DNA of 64,000 nt from Verticillium longisporum (lineage: Eukaryota; Ascomycota; Sordariomycetes; Glomerellales; Plectosphaerellaceae), in contig JAETXT010000002.1 of assembly GCA_019188255.1 (NCBI GenBank), positions 1,488,001 through 1,552,000 on the forward strand, in the 5' to 3' direction. The position numbers and the translations under genes were made by a program. Positions 16,788 to 28,739 of the stretch are shown piece by piece (position 1 is the first letter of the stretch; each line of letters starts with the position of its first letter). The notes below the pieces were generated by a model that saw only the letters and a program-made list of their open reading frames with translations, was not told where the DNA came from and did not search any database.

Positions 16788-19139
16788 ATGAGCGGGCGTA
16801 CCCGGAACGGGACGCGCATCCAGCTACCGGCCCAGGCCGAACGGAGACCTCTCCTCGGGCGCCATCGGACAACAGACACGGATCTGCTCTACAGTTGCAC
16901 CGCCAACAGCCTGCATAGCCACCTCCCCGTCTACACGAACATCCATCGCATACGCAGGGATATCATATCCATCGTCGAGGACTATCTCAGCCTCGAGCAG
17001 CTGCGTGATGTCAGGATCAACATCGCCGTCGTCCGGCCTCTGGTGGACAAGTTGTACGAACTCGACGACATTTCCATCGTCTACTGTTTGCTGGTCAACC
17101 GGGCCCAGTTCTTGTATGAGCAGTCTCACCTGAACAACCGCCACAATGTCAATTTCAGCCGGGCGACGCTGGCCGAGCTCGTGGCGACGAGGATCTTGAG
17201 GCGTTTTAGTGAGGACAATGAGGGCGCCGACGGCTTGCTCCTGCTGTCCAACATTCTGGTGGCCGGGTTTGAGCCCTTTCAGAATGCCCCGGAGGAGGTC
17301 CGTGAAGAGGCCCAGGCAGCTTCCGACACGACCTACAACCGGACACTGCCTTCCTTGGAGATTGCTATCCTCACCGAAAGCAAGTACTTCCTGAGCTCGA
17401 CGCCTTGTCAAAAAGTGTAGGTGATGATCTGGGGCTATGGACTGCGGTCCGGCTGGCCCTATCTAGGCGATGCCGATGCTGATTCTTTGCAGTGTGGATG
17501 CTATTTACGAAGGGAGGATCATGTACACGCCATCGAGCTACATCGATATCATCCCTGACCACTACAAACACAAGCCAATCTCGCTCTACAACCCTCGCGA
17601 AGGCCCCATGCTGAACCAGTATCGCCTCATGGTACCGAGGACCAGGAACATCCTTGACGTACTCTCATTCTTGATCCTCCTCTCGTTATACCTCCTCGTC
17701 ATGGCAGAACGCAGCCCGGAATACTTTGGGTTTCTGGAGGCCTGCTTTGCGATTTATGCTTTTGGCTGGTCTCTTGATCAATTCGCGACTATTCTCGAGC
17801 ATGGATGGTGTGTTTCTTCTCACTTTACTCTTTTGAATAGACGTGACCCTAACGATGTGGCAGGCACGTGTACACGCAGAATCTGTGGTCCTTTCTAGAC
17901 GTTACCTTTATCGGTATCTACGCCGTGTACGCCTTTCTACGCATTCATGGTGCACGGGTGGATGACATTGTGCCCAAGCAGCAGGCCCTCGACGTCCTCG
18001 CCATGGCGGCGCCGGTTCTTGTACCGCGACTGGCTTTCAACCTGCTCTCGGACAACATTGTCGTCTTGTCGCTTCGCTCCATGATGGCTGACTTCTTCCT
18101 GCTGACATTGCTGTCCGCTTGGTGCTTTGGTGGCTTCTTGCTGTCGCTGCTCTGGCTTGGGGAGGGCAAGCATCCTCCTGTGTGAGTTTTTACTTCGACA
18201 GTGTCGTTCCCTCTGTTTGAGTTTGCCCTGACTTGAAGCAGCGATATCAGCAAGTGGATGCTCTGGATCTGGTTTGGTCTCGACGGTTCGGGCATAGAAA
18301 AGTCGGTGCACTTTCATTGGCTGCTCGGGCCTGTCTTGATGGTCGCTTTTGCCTTCCTCGGAAACACACTCTTCCTGACCATTCTGGTGTCCATGCTTTC
18401 AAACACGTTCAGCAAGATTGTGGCCAACGCTACAGCGGAGATTCAGTTCCGTCGCGCAGTGCTGACGCTGGAAGGCGTCAAGAGCGATGCCGTCTTCTCG
18501 TATCAGCCGCCGTTCAACATTCTGGCCGTCTTTCTATTGCTGCCTCTCAAATTCATCGTCAGCCCTCGCTGGTTCCACAAGATCCACGTGGCCAGCGTGC
18601 GAACCGTCAACTTGCCACTTCTGCTCATCATTGCCATTGCAGAGCGGCGCGTCCTGTGGCCGGCAGAGACGTCGAAGAAGGAAGCGGCAAGTCAATTGAT
18701 TCCAAGGCTTAAACAGTGGTTCTGGGTCAACTGGCGCATCACGGCGCACCGTGACATTCGCGCCGTCTTCGACTTGCCGCCACCCGAGTCTGTCGAGGAC
18801 GACATTGCCGTGGATGACGAGCTGACGCACCACCTCATCCCTCGCCAGTTCACGCGGCAGCAGACAAGCGACTCTATCCCCCAGAAAGGTCTCAATAGGC
18901 GGGACTCAATGTTCCCGGGTGTGACGCCGAGGCTGCGCGGGTCGTTCACGGGGAGCGAGGACATGCACGACGTCAACAGCCGGCTCGAGTCGGTTGAGGC
19001 TGCAACGGCGAGGATCGAGAGCATGCTGGCGCAACTGTGCGGAAACCAAAGCGACAATTCCGAGTCCAGTGTAGGCATGGGCGAGGCCAGCACTTTGCAG
19101 GATGTGGACTCGGGAGAGGGCGACGAGGATATTGATTAG
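16788..19139 (+). CDS. yvc1: Yvc1-like vacuolar TRP cation channel
   Basis: Exons 16788-17416, 17493-17807, 17864-18181 and 18242-19139; phases agree and give 719 residues. The N-terminal third is a soluble helical domain. Membrane segments follow, for example NILDVLSFLILLSLYLLVMA, FLDVTFIGIYAVYAFL, a segment near ADFFLLTLLSAWCFGGFLLS, and the pore-helix region WFGLDGSGIEK followed by GPVLMVAFAFLGNTLFLTIL. The C-terminus is acidic and ends with a short coiled coil (VNSRLESVEAATARIESMLAQL). The fungal TRPY channel Yvc1 releases Ca2+ from the vacuole on osmotic shock. I chose the Met at 16788; an in-frame Met at 16716 would add 24 poorly conserved residues. The frame is intact. Confidence 0.88.
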
Positions 19140-19522
19140 GTGGGCTTCAGCTGTGATGCTGTGTTGGCCAGTGAATCTTTGGGTTTTCAGTAATAGGAAG
19201 CAACGGCGCATTGGCGCATTGGCGCTTGCCAGAATTGCATCTGAGCAACACACGGACGTGTCTAGTTATTGCTCTCTCTGGTTGGCAGGCAGGAGCTGTT
19301 TTGTCTTCACCATGGCGGGGATCCAACTTGTTCCTTACACAACGCATCTAAGATCAAGCTCGAACAGGCCACCAAAAAATCAAAGAAATATATCCTCCTT
19401 GACAGACTAACAAGAGAAACTCCCATCAAATCGAGCTTTACCTACGAACAGAATTGACCAAGCTGGCTGCTACGACTGACGACCCGACCATTGACATCCC
19501 GCCCAACATATCTGAATATCCC
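19140..19522. other. Intergenic region
   Basis: About 380 bases downstream of the channel gene; nothing recognisable apart from the presumed 3' UTR and the leader of the following small ORF. Confidence 0.4.
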
Positions 19523-19819
19523 ATGTGCGAAGTCAGCCTCCATCAGAACCCGCACTGCAAGTGCCGCTGGGGCGAGATCGCCATCCCCTGTGCGCCGGGC
19601 ATGGGCTTCAGCACGTGTGGACAGATCGGCAGCGGTTTGGCGCGCCGGACACCGACTTGGCAGTCAAGCGCGTACCGACTGTGTCCGAAGCACGGATGGC
19701 AAGGATTATATGATCGGAATCAGGTGCGCATGATCGCAAGCGTGCGGAGGGGGGTCAAGCTGGGGTCGGGGCCGAATCGGCAGGACGCAGGGTGGGAGTT
19801 GCCTTGTGCCGTGATGTAG
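19523..19819 (+). CDS. Small Cys-rich hypothetical protein
   Basis: Single-exon ORF of 98 residues from the Met at 19523; an in-frame Met at 19454 would add 23 low-similarity residues. The start chosen gives MCEVSLHQNPHCKCRWGEI, and Cys/His residues are spaced through the protein (CEV, HCKC, PCAPG, STCG, LCPKHGW, PCAVM), followed by a basic segment ending VKLGSGPNRQDAGW. There is no signal peptide, so a secreted effector is not indicated. The Cys/His spacing could bind metal, but this is inference. I do not recognise a named family, though the Cys pattern and compact frame look like a real small gene rather than a shadow. Confidence 0.5.
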   Translation: MCEVSLHQNPHCKCRWGEIAIPCAPGMGFSTCGQIGSGLARRTPTWQSSAYRLCPKHGWQGLYDRNQVRMIASVRRGVKLGSGPNRQDAGWELPCAVM

Positions 19820-20323
19820 GCGCAGGCGATGACTTTTTTTCTCAGACCGCCGAAAACCACATGGTTCCTGATGCCTGGCTGAATGCCTAAATACCATGGT
19901 CTTCTGGCTGTGTTCACCCTCCAATATGGCCTGAAAAGGACATCGGCGCTCGAGTGACTATCTAGCTGATAGTTACGCCGTGGTATGCTTGAAGCGAGTG
20001 AGGGCGACCATGGATAAATAGATGATATGAATGGAGAGTTTTCAATCCTCTATCTCTTGGAGCCTCAGTTGCGAATTGTCTTGCTTAACACGGCGCAGGG
20101 TGATAAGGTGCTGTGCCATGCAAGCCGTTGCTGGTCGTTCACGACAGCTCAACACCAAAGGTCCCACATGTCCTCACCTGAAAATCTCAAGCTCATGACT
20201 TGACCTCTTACGACTTTGTAGAGAACGAATCAACACCACTTGCACGCCAGACTTCCTCATTCGAGTCATTCACAAACCAAATAGCGCGTAAAAGCGCAGT
20301 ATTAGAGTAAGCAAACGACCAAA
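19820..20323. other. Intergenic region
   Basis: About 500 bases; no credible ORF. It presumably carries the promoter of the downstream methyltransferase gene. Confidence 0.4.
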
Positions 20324-21115
20324 ATGCTTCCCACACCAGATACTTCCCATGTTCCCTACAGCCGTGTGTACGAGCCCTCGGAAGATTCGTATCTCTTTCT
20401 CGACACTCTTTCCAACGCCACTGAGACGTCATTCCTCCAGTGTCGCTTCGCCGGGTCACCGCCTCACGTGCTCGAAGTCGGCCCAGGCTCAGGCGTCGTC
20501 ATCGGCTTCGTAGCCGCCCAAGCACAGCACATCTTCGGAACCCACGCCATCCTCACATCGGCCATCGACCTCAACGCCTTTGCGTGCCGCGCCACCAACG
20601 CGACGGTCCTGCGCGCCGTCGCCGACAACCCCGTCACCGCCGCCCCTGCCTGGCTCGGCGCCTCCATGGGCGACTTGACCGCGCCCTTGCGCGACGCGCG
20701 GGTCGACGTCCTCCTCTTCAACCCGCCCTATGTTCCGTCCGAGGCGCTGCCCGTGCCGCCGCCGCCGCCTGCCGGAAAGGCGGGCGAGGGGAGTGAGGTG
20801 CTGACCTCTGTGACGGATCGCACGCCGACGTACGATGAGGATTCGTACCTCCTCGCCCTGTCGTATGCTGGTGGCAAGGACGGCATGCAGACGACCGACA
20901 GGCTCATCGATGCGCTGCCGAGGGTACTCTCGGCGAGGGGCTGCGCTTATGTGCTTCTGTGTGCGCAGAATAGGCCGGAGGAGGTCAAGGCGAGGATACG
21001 GGGGCTTGGTGGCGAATGGAGAGTCGACAAGGTCGGCGACAGCGGAAAGCAGGCGGGGTGGGAGAAGCTGCAGATCATCAGGGCATGGAGGGAAGCACGC
21101 GCGACGGGGGCGTGA
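20324..21115 (+). CDS. mtq2: eRF1 glutamine methyltransferase catalytic subunit Mtq2
   Basis: Intronless, 263 residues. A HemK/PrmC-type class I methyltransferase: YEPSEDSYLFLDTL at residues about 13-28, the SAM-binding motif VLEVGPGSGVV, an acidic motif SAIDLNAFAC, and the catalytic NPPY (FNPPYVPSE) that holds the substrate glutamine amide. A short Pro-rich loop (residues about 143-152) interrupts the domain after NPPY. The later YAGGKDGMQTTDRLIDALP is diagnostic of the Mtq2/HEMK2 branch. Mtq2 works with Trm112 to methylate the GGQ glutamine of release factor eRF1 in the cytosol. The start lies 18 residues before the first conserved motif, as usual for the family. Confidence 0.93.
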   Translation: MLPTPDTSHVPYSRVYEPSEDSYLFLDTLSNATETSFLQCRFAGSPPHVLEVGPGSGVVIGFVAAQAQHIFGTHAILTSAIDLNAFACRATNATVLRAVADNPVTAAPAWLGASMGDLTAPLRDARVDVLLFNPPYVPSEALPVPPPPPAGKAGEGSEVLTSVTDRTPTYDEDSYLLALSYAGGKDGMQTTDRLIDALPRVLSARGCAYVLLCAQNRPEEVKARIRGLGGEWRVDKVGDSGKQAGWEKLQIIRAWREARATGA

Positions 21116-21718
21116 GGAGACAGCTCTTGTGGCAATATCTGGTAAATGATCATAGTCATGACCGCCACATGGGCTACTCCAGCATCATTCTCGAGACAAT
21201 GTTCTCGACGTTAAGCAAAATTGGCCTTGTCACTTTATAACATGCAAACCGTTCATTTGAGTCTCGTCAAGTCCAGGCAGGGAGAGCGGATCATGAGGCT
21301 TAAGATGTGTCAATGTCAAAGAGAATCGCCTCACATGCTGTTGATATCCAGAAAGTGGTCGCCGCAGCGGCGGCAGATGTAGTATTGAGTCTCGTCGTTG
21401 TGGTTCTCTCCCAAACGCCAAAACAAGCATCCCAGTAGCGTTCCTTAGCAGTTGTGCCTTTTTCTCCTCCTGGCCTACGCCGAGAGTTTGACGGCAAGGC
21501 CCCTCCATCGAAGCTTGCGCGCCGTGACCGCGTTCCGCCTTACGAAGCCGCCGACGCTACTCGCGGGTGGCACATCCCAGGCCGACGTCAGGTCCGCCCT
21601 CACCGCCTCAGTGAAGCCATGCCACGAGCGCCCACGGCTGCCAGCGCAACCATCACGATCCAAATACCCGAGTCGCGACAGCGGCGGCCCCCTCCGTCGC
21701 CAGCCCTTCTTCATCGCC
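21116..21718. other. Intergenic region between convergent genes
   Basis: About 600 bases between the stops of mtq2 and smd1, which converge. Only presumed 3' UTRs are expected. Long open frames running through it and into smd1 are antisense shadows of the GC-rich coding sequence. Confidence 0.5.
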
Positions 21719-22233
21719 TCAGCCGCGTCCCCTGCCACGTCCCCTGCCACGTCCTCTACCCCGGGGCCCGCCACGCGGACCGCCGCGGCCGCCCCTGTCG
21801 GTCTCCTTCCTCGCCTTGTTCTTCGGCTTGGGCGCGTCGTCGACGAGCAGCGTGTCGAGCGGCAGCGAGTCGGGCAGGATAAAGTATCGAATCGTCGAGC
21901 CGCGAATGTTCATCGTATCGAGCGCAACGGGGTCCTGGCCCTTGGTCGTCATCTTGACTATGCGCAGAGCCGTGTTCATCTGCGGCGAGACGGAGGAGAT
22001 GGTGCCGTTGACGATGGTGCCATTCTTGAGCTCAATCGTGACTGTCTCGTTGGCACACTTCATCAGGAACCTAACAGAGACCACACCTGGTCAGCCGTTC
22101 ATCTGCATCTTCTGCCAGCGGCGTCTCGAGCATCATCGCAAGCTCTGGTTCAGAGCAAGGCGGGGGAGGGGGGGAAAGAAGTGGTGGTTCCTGTGACCGA
22201 AAGCTGGGGAAGGACATACCTGACGAGCTTCAT
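21719..22233 (-). CDS. smd1: Small nuclear ribonucleoprotein Sm D1
   Basis: Core Sm-ring protein of the U1, U2, U4 and U5 snRNPs. Two exons: 22233-22220 encodes only MKLVR (14 nt), followed by a 149-nt intron, then 22070-21719; total 121 residues. The Sm1 motif ([17 protein letters not shown]) and Sm2 motif ([18 protein letters not shown]) are intact. The C-terminus is a Gly-Arg tail (GRG repeats), a typical target of arginine dimethylation for SMN-type assembly. The tiny first exon is supported by the exact family N-terminus [13 protein letters not shown], which needs the splice. It lies downstream of and on the same strand as the NAD+ synthetase gene. Confidence 0.95.
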
Positions 22234-22781
22234 GGTGCCTTCAACCTTCAAGTCAGGATCAATTGCTTGGGTGTATGCGTTGCGGCTGTTGCCTTGCTTG
22301 ATGGGTCGCGACGTCTCGAATATTGGACGTTGTCGCGGCTGGCGGTGTTGCGAGGCAGGAATAGTGCACCGAAGCAGCAACAGTAGCGCCAAGTGGGCAG
22401 CCTCAACCCGTCAAGCCGCTAACCAGGGACGACCCCAAAAAGCTAGGTGGGTGGGGCATATTCATAAATCACGTGATATGAACCTCGCCATCAATGCTGG
22501 GGTATCTTACCTGGAAGAGTATTGCCATCACATCGAAAGGGAAAAAAAGAAAACTTTGCTACATTGACCAAAAGGTTGTCAGATTCTCCTTAATCTTCCG
22601 TGTAGCGCATTGAGATACGTTCCCAGACGCGTTGTGATCATCTCCACGGACACAAGAACAGACCTCGCCTCACGAGCACGGCATTCATTCATGTGCCGAA
22701 CAAGACGCATAAATATGTTTGCGTATTTTGAAAATAGTGCCTAAACTTCCACTATTACTCCTAGCCATGATTTGTGGTTGC
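22234..22781. other. Intergenic region
   Basis: About 550 bases between the smd1 start and the NAD+ synthetase stop, same strand. It is moderately AT-rich, especially 22480-22770, and has no credible ORF. Confidence 0.45.
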
Positions 22782-25700
22782 TTAAACCTTCTTCCGGGCC
22801 TTCTCTACACGCGCGAGCTCCTTATCAATCCTCTTGAAGCTCCAGCTCTGCCAGAACGAAGGATCTAAAGTATGTTGTTAGTCAATGGACAAGCCGCACG
22901 CAGCTAGCCCCAAAAAGAGGTGGTGATGGACTAACAGAGGAAGGGCCTCAGGTCTAGTATGTTCGATTAGCATGCATGACAGTCTTCATAATGAGGCAAC
23001 GTACCGAATCGGTTATCATCGGGCGAGTAGTCATTACTAGTCCTGGTCAGTGTTCTGCGCCACCATGAAGGCTAGGTATATTGCTCCTACCAGTGCACTG
23101 GACCAAGTTAGCTTGCGAGAAACAACCAAAAGGTGAACTGATACAACTTACAGGCTGGTGTGAGGGTGGTAGCCTTGTGACGCGTGATCGCACTATTCTC
23201 TAGTTAGCAGTTCTTCGCGGACCAGACGTGGTCCCCTTGTGTGCGGCAGGGGCTTCAACTCAGTTGCGGAGGGAAACATACTAGTGCACGAAGAAGAATT
23301 TGACCTTCTGCGCAATTTCTGCGGGCTCAAGCATGGGATTCTCATCCTCGGGTCCCTTCTCTCGGTCCTTGCCCCAAACATGGACGAGGTGCTGCCACAT
23401 GGAAAGCGGTCCCATCTTCCTCTCTTTACGGAGGCGGCCTAGGTTCATTTCGTCAGCATTCACCAACCTGTCGGTGGTCTCATGATTGCCATACCAAAAA
23501 CGGTCAATTCAGCGTATGACATTCCCATGTCCGCTTCGTCTGATTGGACGTAGTCCTCGGTCACGGGCTCTAGTTCAGCAGTAGGCGTCGCAGTCAGGAA
23601 CTCTTCGAGGCACGGCATTTCAAATTGAACTTGGGCCCACGCAATGAAGCGTTTTAGGTCCGCCTTGTCGATGGATCCGATGGGGTTGATGTCCGCGGAC
23701 GAGCAATCGTACTTGGTGAGGTAACCTCTCAGTGCTGTATCATAATCAGTCGTGCTTAAACAGTCCGACACCGATAAAGAGAGAATGATGCGTACCCTCG
23801 CCAACATTGGCACTTCCAAGGACGAGCAGGCCGCCTCCACCAGCCAGCTTGCGTGTTGTCGGAAGGATCTGGGCGAACTCGTAGGCAGTCTGGTACGCCA
23901 TAGTCAGTCGAGATACCCGTCAAGTTTTCAACCAGGTGTCTGCCATACCACCATCCGCGTGCGTGCTTGAATGTTCTGCAGCATCAAATTTTCTGATTCA
24001 GTTCCACCTTCCACCTTAAATTTCGCGTCAAAGCCGAGCGAGGTCTTGACAAGATCCTTCTGCGCTTGGTACACAGAGTCAATGTCCAGGTTGATGTGAT
24101 AACTGCCCATGGCCTGGGAGAGATCCTTCGCTCGCTGGCGCGTCTCATGAGAACTTTGCTTCGACATTCCCATGTATATCGTGTGGAGAACACGGTTGCA
24201 CAGTTCCTGGGGCGTCTTCGGTAGGGGAGCGTCGCCAAACATGCGCTTGACTGTAGCGATGACTGTCTGGTTGTCATCCTTGATCGCAGAGATGACGAGC
24301 CGACACATCGAGAAGACAGACACAGCTGGTAGCAAAATTTAGTGGGGTCCAGAGGGAGCTCAGCGTAGAGAATCACTTACTTGTGGCACATGAATCCAGG
24401 CCGCCTGAAAGAGGAGCAAGACTAAGGGATGTCGTCAGACGCGGTGGGAGGGAACTATAGATTCGATAAACTTACTATCCCGCGGACTTGCTCCGGGCCA
24501 GGTAATCCCAAAGGTAACAACCGGCACACTTGGAATTTCGTTAGCATTCACGGATACGAGTTCGGCCGAAAGGGGTTCACGCACGAGAGCAACTTCTTCT
24601 TCAACCGAATGGAACCTCGCTTCCCGAGTCAGAGTCGGTCGGCGGTAGAGGTCCATATCATCTTCGTCTGGGCTCATCTCGAAAGAGGTCTGAATCCTAT
24701 GATACTTCTGAGTGCTTCGCGCTGCCTGTAGCGCTCGAGACATGCTCGAACGGTAAGCCCGGACTTCCTCAAGATCGACGGTTGCAGTAACGACGTCCAC
24801 ATCATTAAGTGAAAACTGAGGGCTTTGCGCGAGCACCTCTCCGTTACAGAAAATCATGGCGCAGCCGTCAAAATACAATCTCTCGCCGTCGCCGCCTATG
24901 AAACTCGTCAGCGTACTATTTTGGGTGTTGTATCGCAGATATAAGGGTTGACAGAACAGCTCGGAAGTGTGCCTGCATCTGACCCAGTGTCATAGGAGTT
25001 CCATATAGGCTAAGATGAATACCTTGGACGTTTGAGTACACATATACACCTCCGCACTTGCGAGTGGCTTCGCCAATGAGCTTAAGTCTCACATCGAGCT
25101 TCTGGAGGCTGAAATGGCTGGCCGAGCTGTTGGTGATAATCTCAACGCCATCCAGGGTCATCGATATATCTAAGGAAGACCGTCAACAAGCTGCACCCAA
25201 ACGATATTCTGCACTACTCACGTGGTGCCTGAGGGGACCACATCTCCTCGCAGGTCTCCGCGCCAAAGCAGCTGTCGGGTGTGCTGACGACGCAATCACC
25301 AAAGGGCACATGCGTGGCCCCCTGGAGCTTCTGCAAGCTTTTCGGCAGGTGAAACTCTTCCCACTCTGTCTGTCGAAGCCAAGGGGTGAAGTAGCGCATC
25401 TCGCGGTAATCTAGCCTGTTAGCATGGAATTCGTCTGGTCACCGGCGATGCGGTAGGAGGGCATACTGACTGCCGTCATTTGCCAAATCTGTTTCAAGTT
25501 AGCCGTTGTTCACGCCATTGCTGAAAGACTCAATGAAAGTTTATCGCATGGGAAGGTCGACATCATGTCGTTGTCATACTCACGCATCTTAGGGCGGATG
25601 AAGAGGATCTTGCCATCGAGACACACCACCCTACAATTGTAGTTCACATTGCGGTGAGTAACGGGAAGACCGATATCCAGGAGTATGCCGTGACAATCCT

Positions 25701-26065
25701 CATCTGATAGAATCCGAACCAACATCTCCATACAGTGAAGATAGAGATCCGGCTCTAAGAAGTGGTCATTGCAAGAGTAGCCTGATATCTCTAGCTCCTG
25801 CAGTAAAGGGTTAGGCGCCTGTACACCAACATGTAGACCTCGTACGCCGGCTGGGCAAGGGATGGAGTGCCACGCACCGGTCCGACGCGGAGTCTTGCTC
25901 CGGCAGCTTTCGCTTGACGGATTGAGTCGATAATCCTCTCAGTGTTACCCTGTCATGAGCAAGTAAGCTGGGCGTGCCTCAAACCACATTTCCAGAGAAC
26001 AGTACCTCAAAATCGAGCGCCCATTGTCTCAGCGAGCAAGCGGCGACGGTTACGAGACGGCCCAT
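22782..26065 (-). CDS. qns1: Glutamine-dependent NAD+ synthetase, 18 exons
   Basis: Last step of NAD+ synthesis: amidates nicotinate adenine dinucleotide using glutamine and ATP. Exons (minus strand) 26065-26006, 25949-25878, 25797-25584, 25488-25471, 25410-25222, 25169-25023, 24895-24585, 24528-24476, 24421-24381, 24325-23952, 23889-23796, 23734-23495, 23438-23282, 23192-23152, 23097-23091, 23036-23005, 22953-22936 and 22864-22782 sum to 2,151 nt, exactly 717 codons, with every junction in phase and GT/AG. The N-terminal nitrilase-type glutaminase (ELEISGYSC, IRPKM, CFGAETCEEMW with the nucleophile Cys) is followed by the synthetase with the P-loop PLSGGLDSCAT. NRFDLRPFLYPSFWQSW is near the C-terminus. 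The 716-residue length matches the family. Three exons are 7-18 nt long, so simple ORF calling fragments this gene. Confidence 0.95.
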
Positions 26066-26626
26066 GGCGAAAGACCTTCCTGTCAAGCGACTCTTTGGAA
26101 TGAGCTGGGCGATTGGCACTCGGGACGAGTGACCGAGGTCTGTGGCGCCGCAATCGGATCCTTGACGGAGAAGGTGGTTTGAAAGGTCTGAAAGGTCGGT
26201 CAATTGAAGCTAGAAGTTCAATTCAGGGACTGCAGCAGTAACTATGCGGAATTCTTTATAGCTCGAAATGAACCGGGCGAACCTTGAACCTTGAAACGTT
26301 GTTGATGACCATCAACAGCTGGATGAGTGAATCACCGCATTAGTCACCTTGACTTCTCAATCACGCCCCACAGTACCACATCAGCTGGCTGGTGACACAC
26401 ATCCACCTCATCAACCTCGCTTCATTTGATCTCAGAGTCAATGCTACTACCACATAGACGTCTCATCTTGATTCAAATGTAGTGTTGACGAGAAATATCG
26501 ATTTACGACCCAGTTGTTACTTCGGGGTCTATCTATCCACTATCTCTCCCTGAAAATACACACATGGACGTGGAGGTTTGATACAAGAAACCGCCAGCGA
26601 CACAATTATCTGAACATACTGCAGCT
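26066..26626. other. Intergenic region
   Basis: About 560 bases between the tyrosinase stop and the NAD+ synthetase start, both on the minus strand. No gene seen; it presumably holds the synthetase promoter. Confidence 0.45.
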
Positions 26627-28739
26627 TCAACACACCATCTTAAACCTCGTCTTCACTTGGCCCCAGCTCGGAAGCTCCCACTCGTTCATAGCCATCTTCA
26701 CGTCGGAGCTGGCTACCTCTACACACAGCCCTCTCACTTGCCGCGCATCAACCATAGTGCCGTTGTGCCCGACGATCCGGAACTGGAGATTGTCCTGGAG
26801 GTACTTTGTCACCTCAGCTTGGTCAAGCCGTCCCAGGAACCCCTGATCGATCGCCCGGAGCAAGGCTTTGGTCAATGGCACCGTGCCTGGAATGTGATTC
26901 TCGCTTCCCATGCGTGGCATAGCGAAGACACCCATTGTTCCGACCAGATTCGACGACGCTTTCCAGGAGACCACGTCCTGAGGGACTGAACCCAGGAAGA
27001 AGAGGACGGAGAAAGATCCGTTCAACGCCCCATTGATGACGCGAACGTTGGCAAGCCATTCGGTGTACGCTCGCCGTTCCAGCTCGAGCGGGGGCACGCG
27101 TGGCTCTGCTTGAGGAGACAGATCCGGGATACGATTCTCGATAGCGTTGGTGACTTTCGCATGCCATTGGAGCCAGTTCGTACCTATTTCTGGAGAAACA
27201 TCCCGTTCCGTGCGCTTCTGTTTTCGGGCCAACATTGAGGGACTGGACGAGCCGTATAGGCGGTTTATGGCCAAGCTCACACGGGCTCGGTCGTCCATAT
27301 CCGCCCCTGAGATCCCTGCCGTGCTGAGACTCGATGTTTCGGCGTAGGTGTACCCAAAGTCTTGGGTGTATCGTGCCATGTCTGAGTTCCAGAACTGACC
27401 ATCGACGTTGGCCAGAAATGGCGTGAGGCTGGACGAGCTGTTCTGCATCAAGCCTCGTGCCATGGTGTAAGTTGGGACTGTAGTGTTCTGCTCCGTCACC
27501 CATGATCGTGGATTCAATACTTGCCACATGGCAAAAATCCGATCCACCATGGTGTGATGGAGGAAGAAAACGGGATCAAAGGCCGAGTATTGAATGTAGA
27601 ACAAGTGACCCCCATGCCCGACCTCGATATGTATCTCGTCATGTAAGGACTCGAGCGAGTCGTATTGCGATGAGTCGGTCCATTCGCCCCAGCGTTTATT
27701 GCTGAATGGGCCGTAGTCGCGATAGTTGGAGAACAGGTTGAAGAGCCGTTCTTGTAAGTTTGGTAGCGCGCGATCAACGGCCTGCGCAGACTGAGTGTTA
27801 TTCGAGGTGTTTCCTACGGGGATCTTTTCGTCTCAGTCCATTGGGGAAACTAGAAAATTTGTCAGAGCTTCTGGTCTTGCTAGGAAACCCCCAATTGCTT
27901 ACATCCCCCAGCCAAAGACCTCAGGGTCCAGGGGTCGAAATTGGTAGCTGAAGAGGGGATTGGCGATTAGTTGTTCGCCATTGGGGCCGTATACAGATAG
28001 CGCTTCTCGTCGGAACTCGGGTAGAAAAGCACTTTCACCAGGATCTGGGGTCACAGCCCAGTCCCAGTAAGGAATGCGAAAGTCTGAAGCTGCCGCTTCG
28101 TATGCTGCTCTCTCGATGGGGTCCCTGAACCATGATGCAATCAGTTGAACGAGATGGAAGAGAACTTGCTGTTCGCTGATTAGCAGAGATTCGCATCGTG
28201 TGTCACATCAGATCACAACAGGTTGTCCCGATATACCTCAGGTAACATACTTCGTACAGGGCTAGATAAGGGCGATGCCAGGTGGGGAAAAGAATAGACA
28301 TATGCGCGCAGTAGCCGTGACTTGCACCGTCAGTCACGCCCTCGACGCCATTCCACGGGACAAACGGGACTCCATGAATGCCTGAAGCAACCCGGTGGTG
28401 AGTTGATGGTACTTTATGAGGGACCGTGGAAGACTCACCTGTAATTTGGTACCATGAGAGCTCCTCATCCTGCTCGGTGTGCTGCATCATACTCAGAGCG
28501 AGGATGTAGAGATTCCATTTGCGGGAATTCCGTTTCATCTCCCGAATCTCTGGCCGAATAGGCATGCTGCTATTCACCGCTGGGAGGCTGGAGACCACGA
28601 TTGGCTGTTCATTTTGCCGTTTCACCAGAGGACCTATGTCAAACCCGTAGTCATAGGGGCCCAGAATGCCTCTCGAGGCTGGAACAGCCAGGGCAAAGGA
28701 ACAAATCGTGGTTGCCTGAGTGAGAACACGCAGAAGCAT
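26627..28739 (-). CDS. Secreted tyrosinase (type 3 copper polyphenol oxidase)
   Basis: Oxidises monophenols and diphenols to quinones, often for melanin-like pigment. Exons 28739-28439, 28381-28251, 28168-27903 and a last exon from about 27820 to 26627. A signal peptide (LLRVLTQATTICSFALAVPA) and an LVKRQ site that may be cleaved by a Kex2-type protease precede the catalytic domain. The CuA ligands are in IHGVPF, HGYCAH (with the Cys for the Cys-His thioether bond) and FPTWHRPY. CuB is in SLHDEIHIEVG and FFLHHTMVDR. A C-terminal extension of some 250 residues follows, as in fungal latent tyrosinases. Exon 3 ends in phase 2 at FGWG, while the next exon needs phase 1 at all acceptors I tried, so a base may be missing or extra near 27905. 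An upstream in-frame Met at 28775 is possible. Confidence 0.88.

Noticed and set aside
21452..22567. 371-codon plus-strand open frame
   Set aside because: Runs antisense through smd1 and its intron; no domain.
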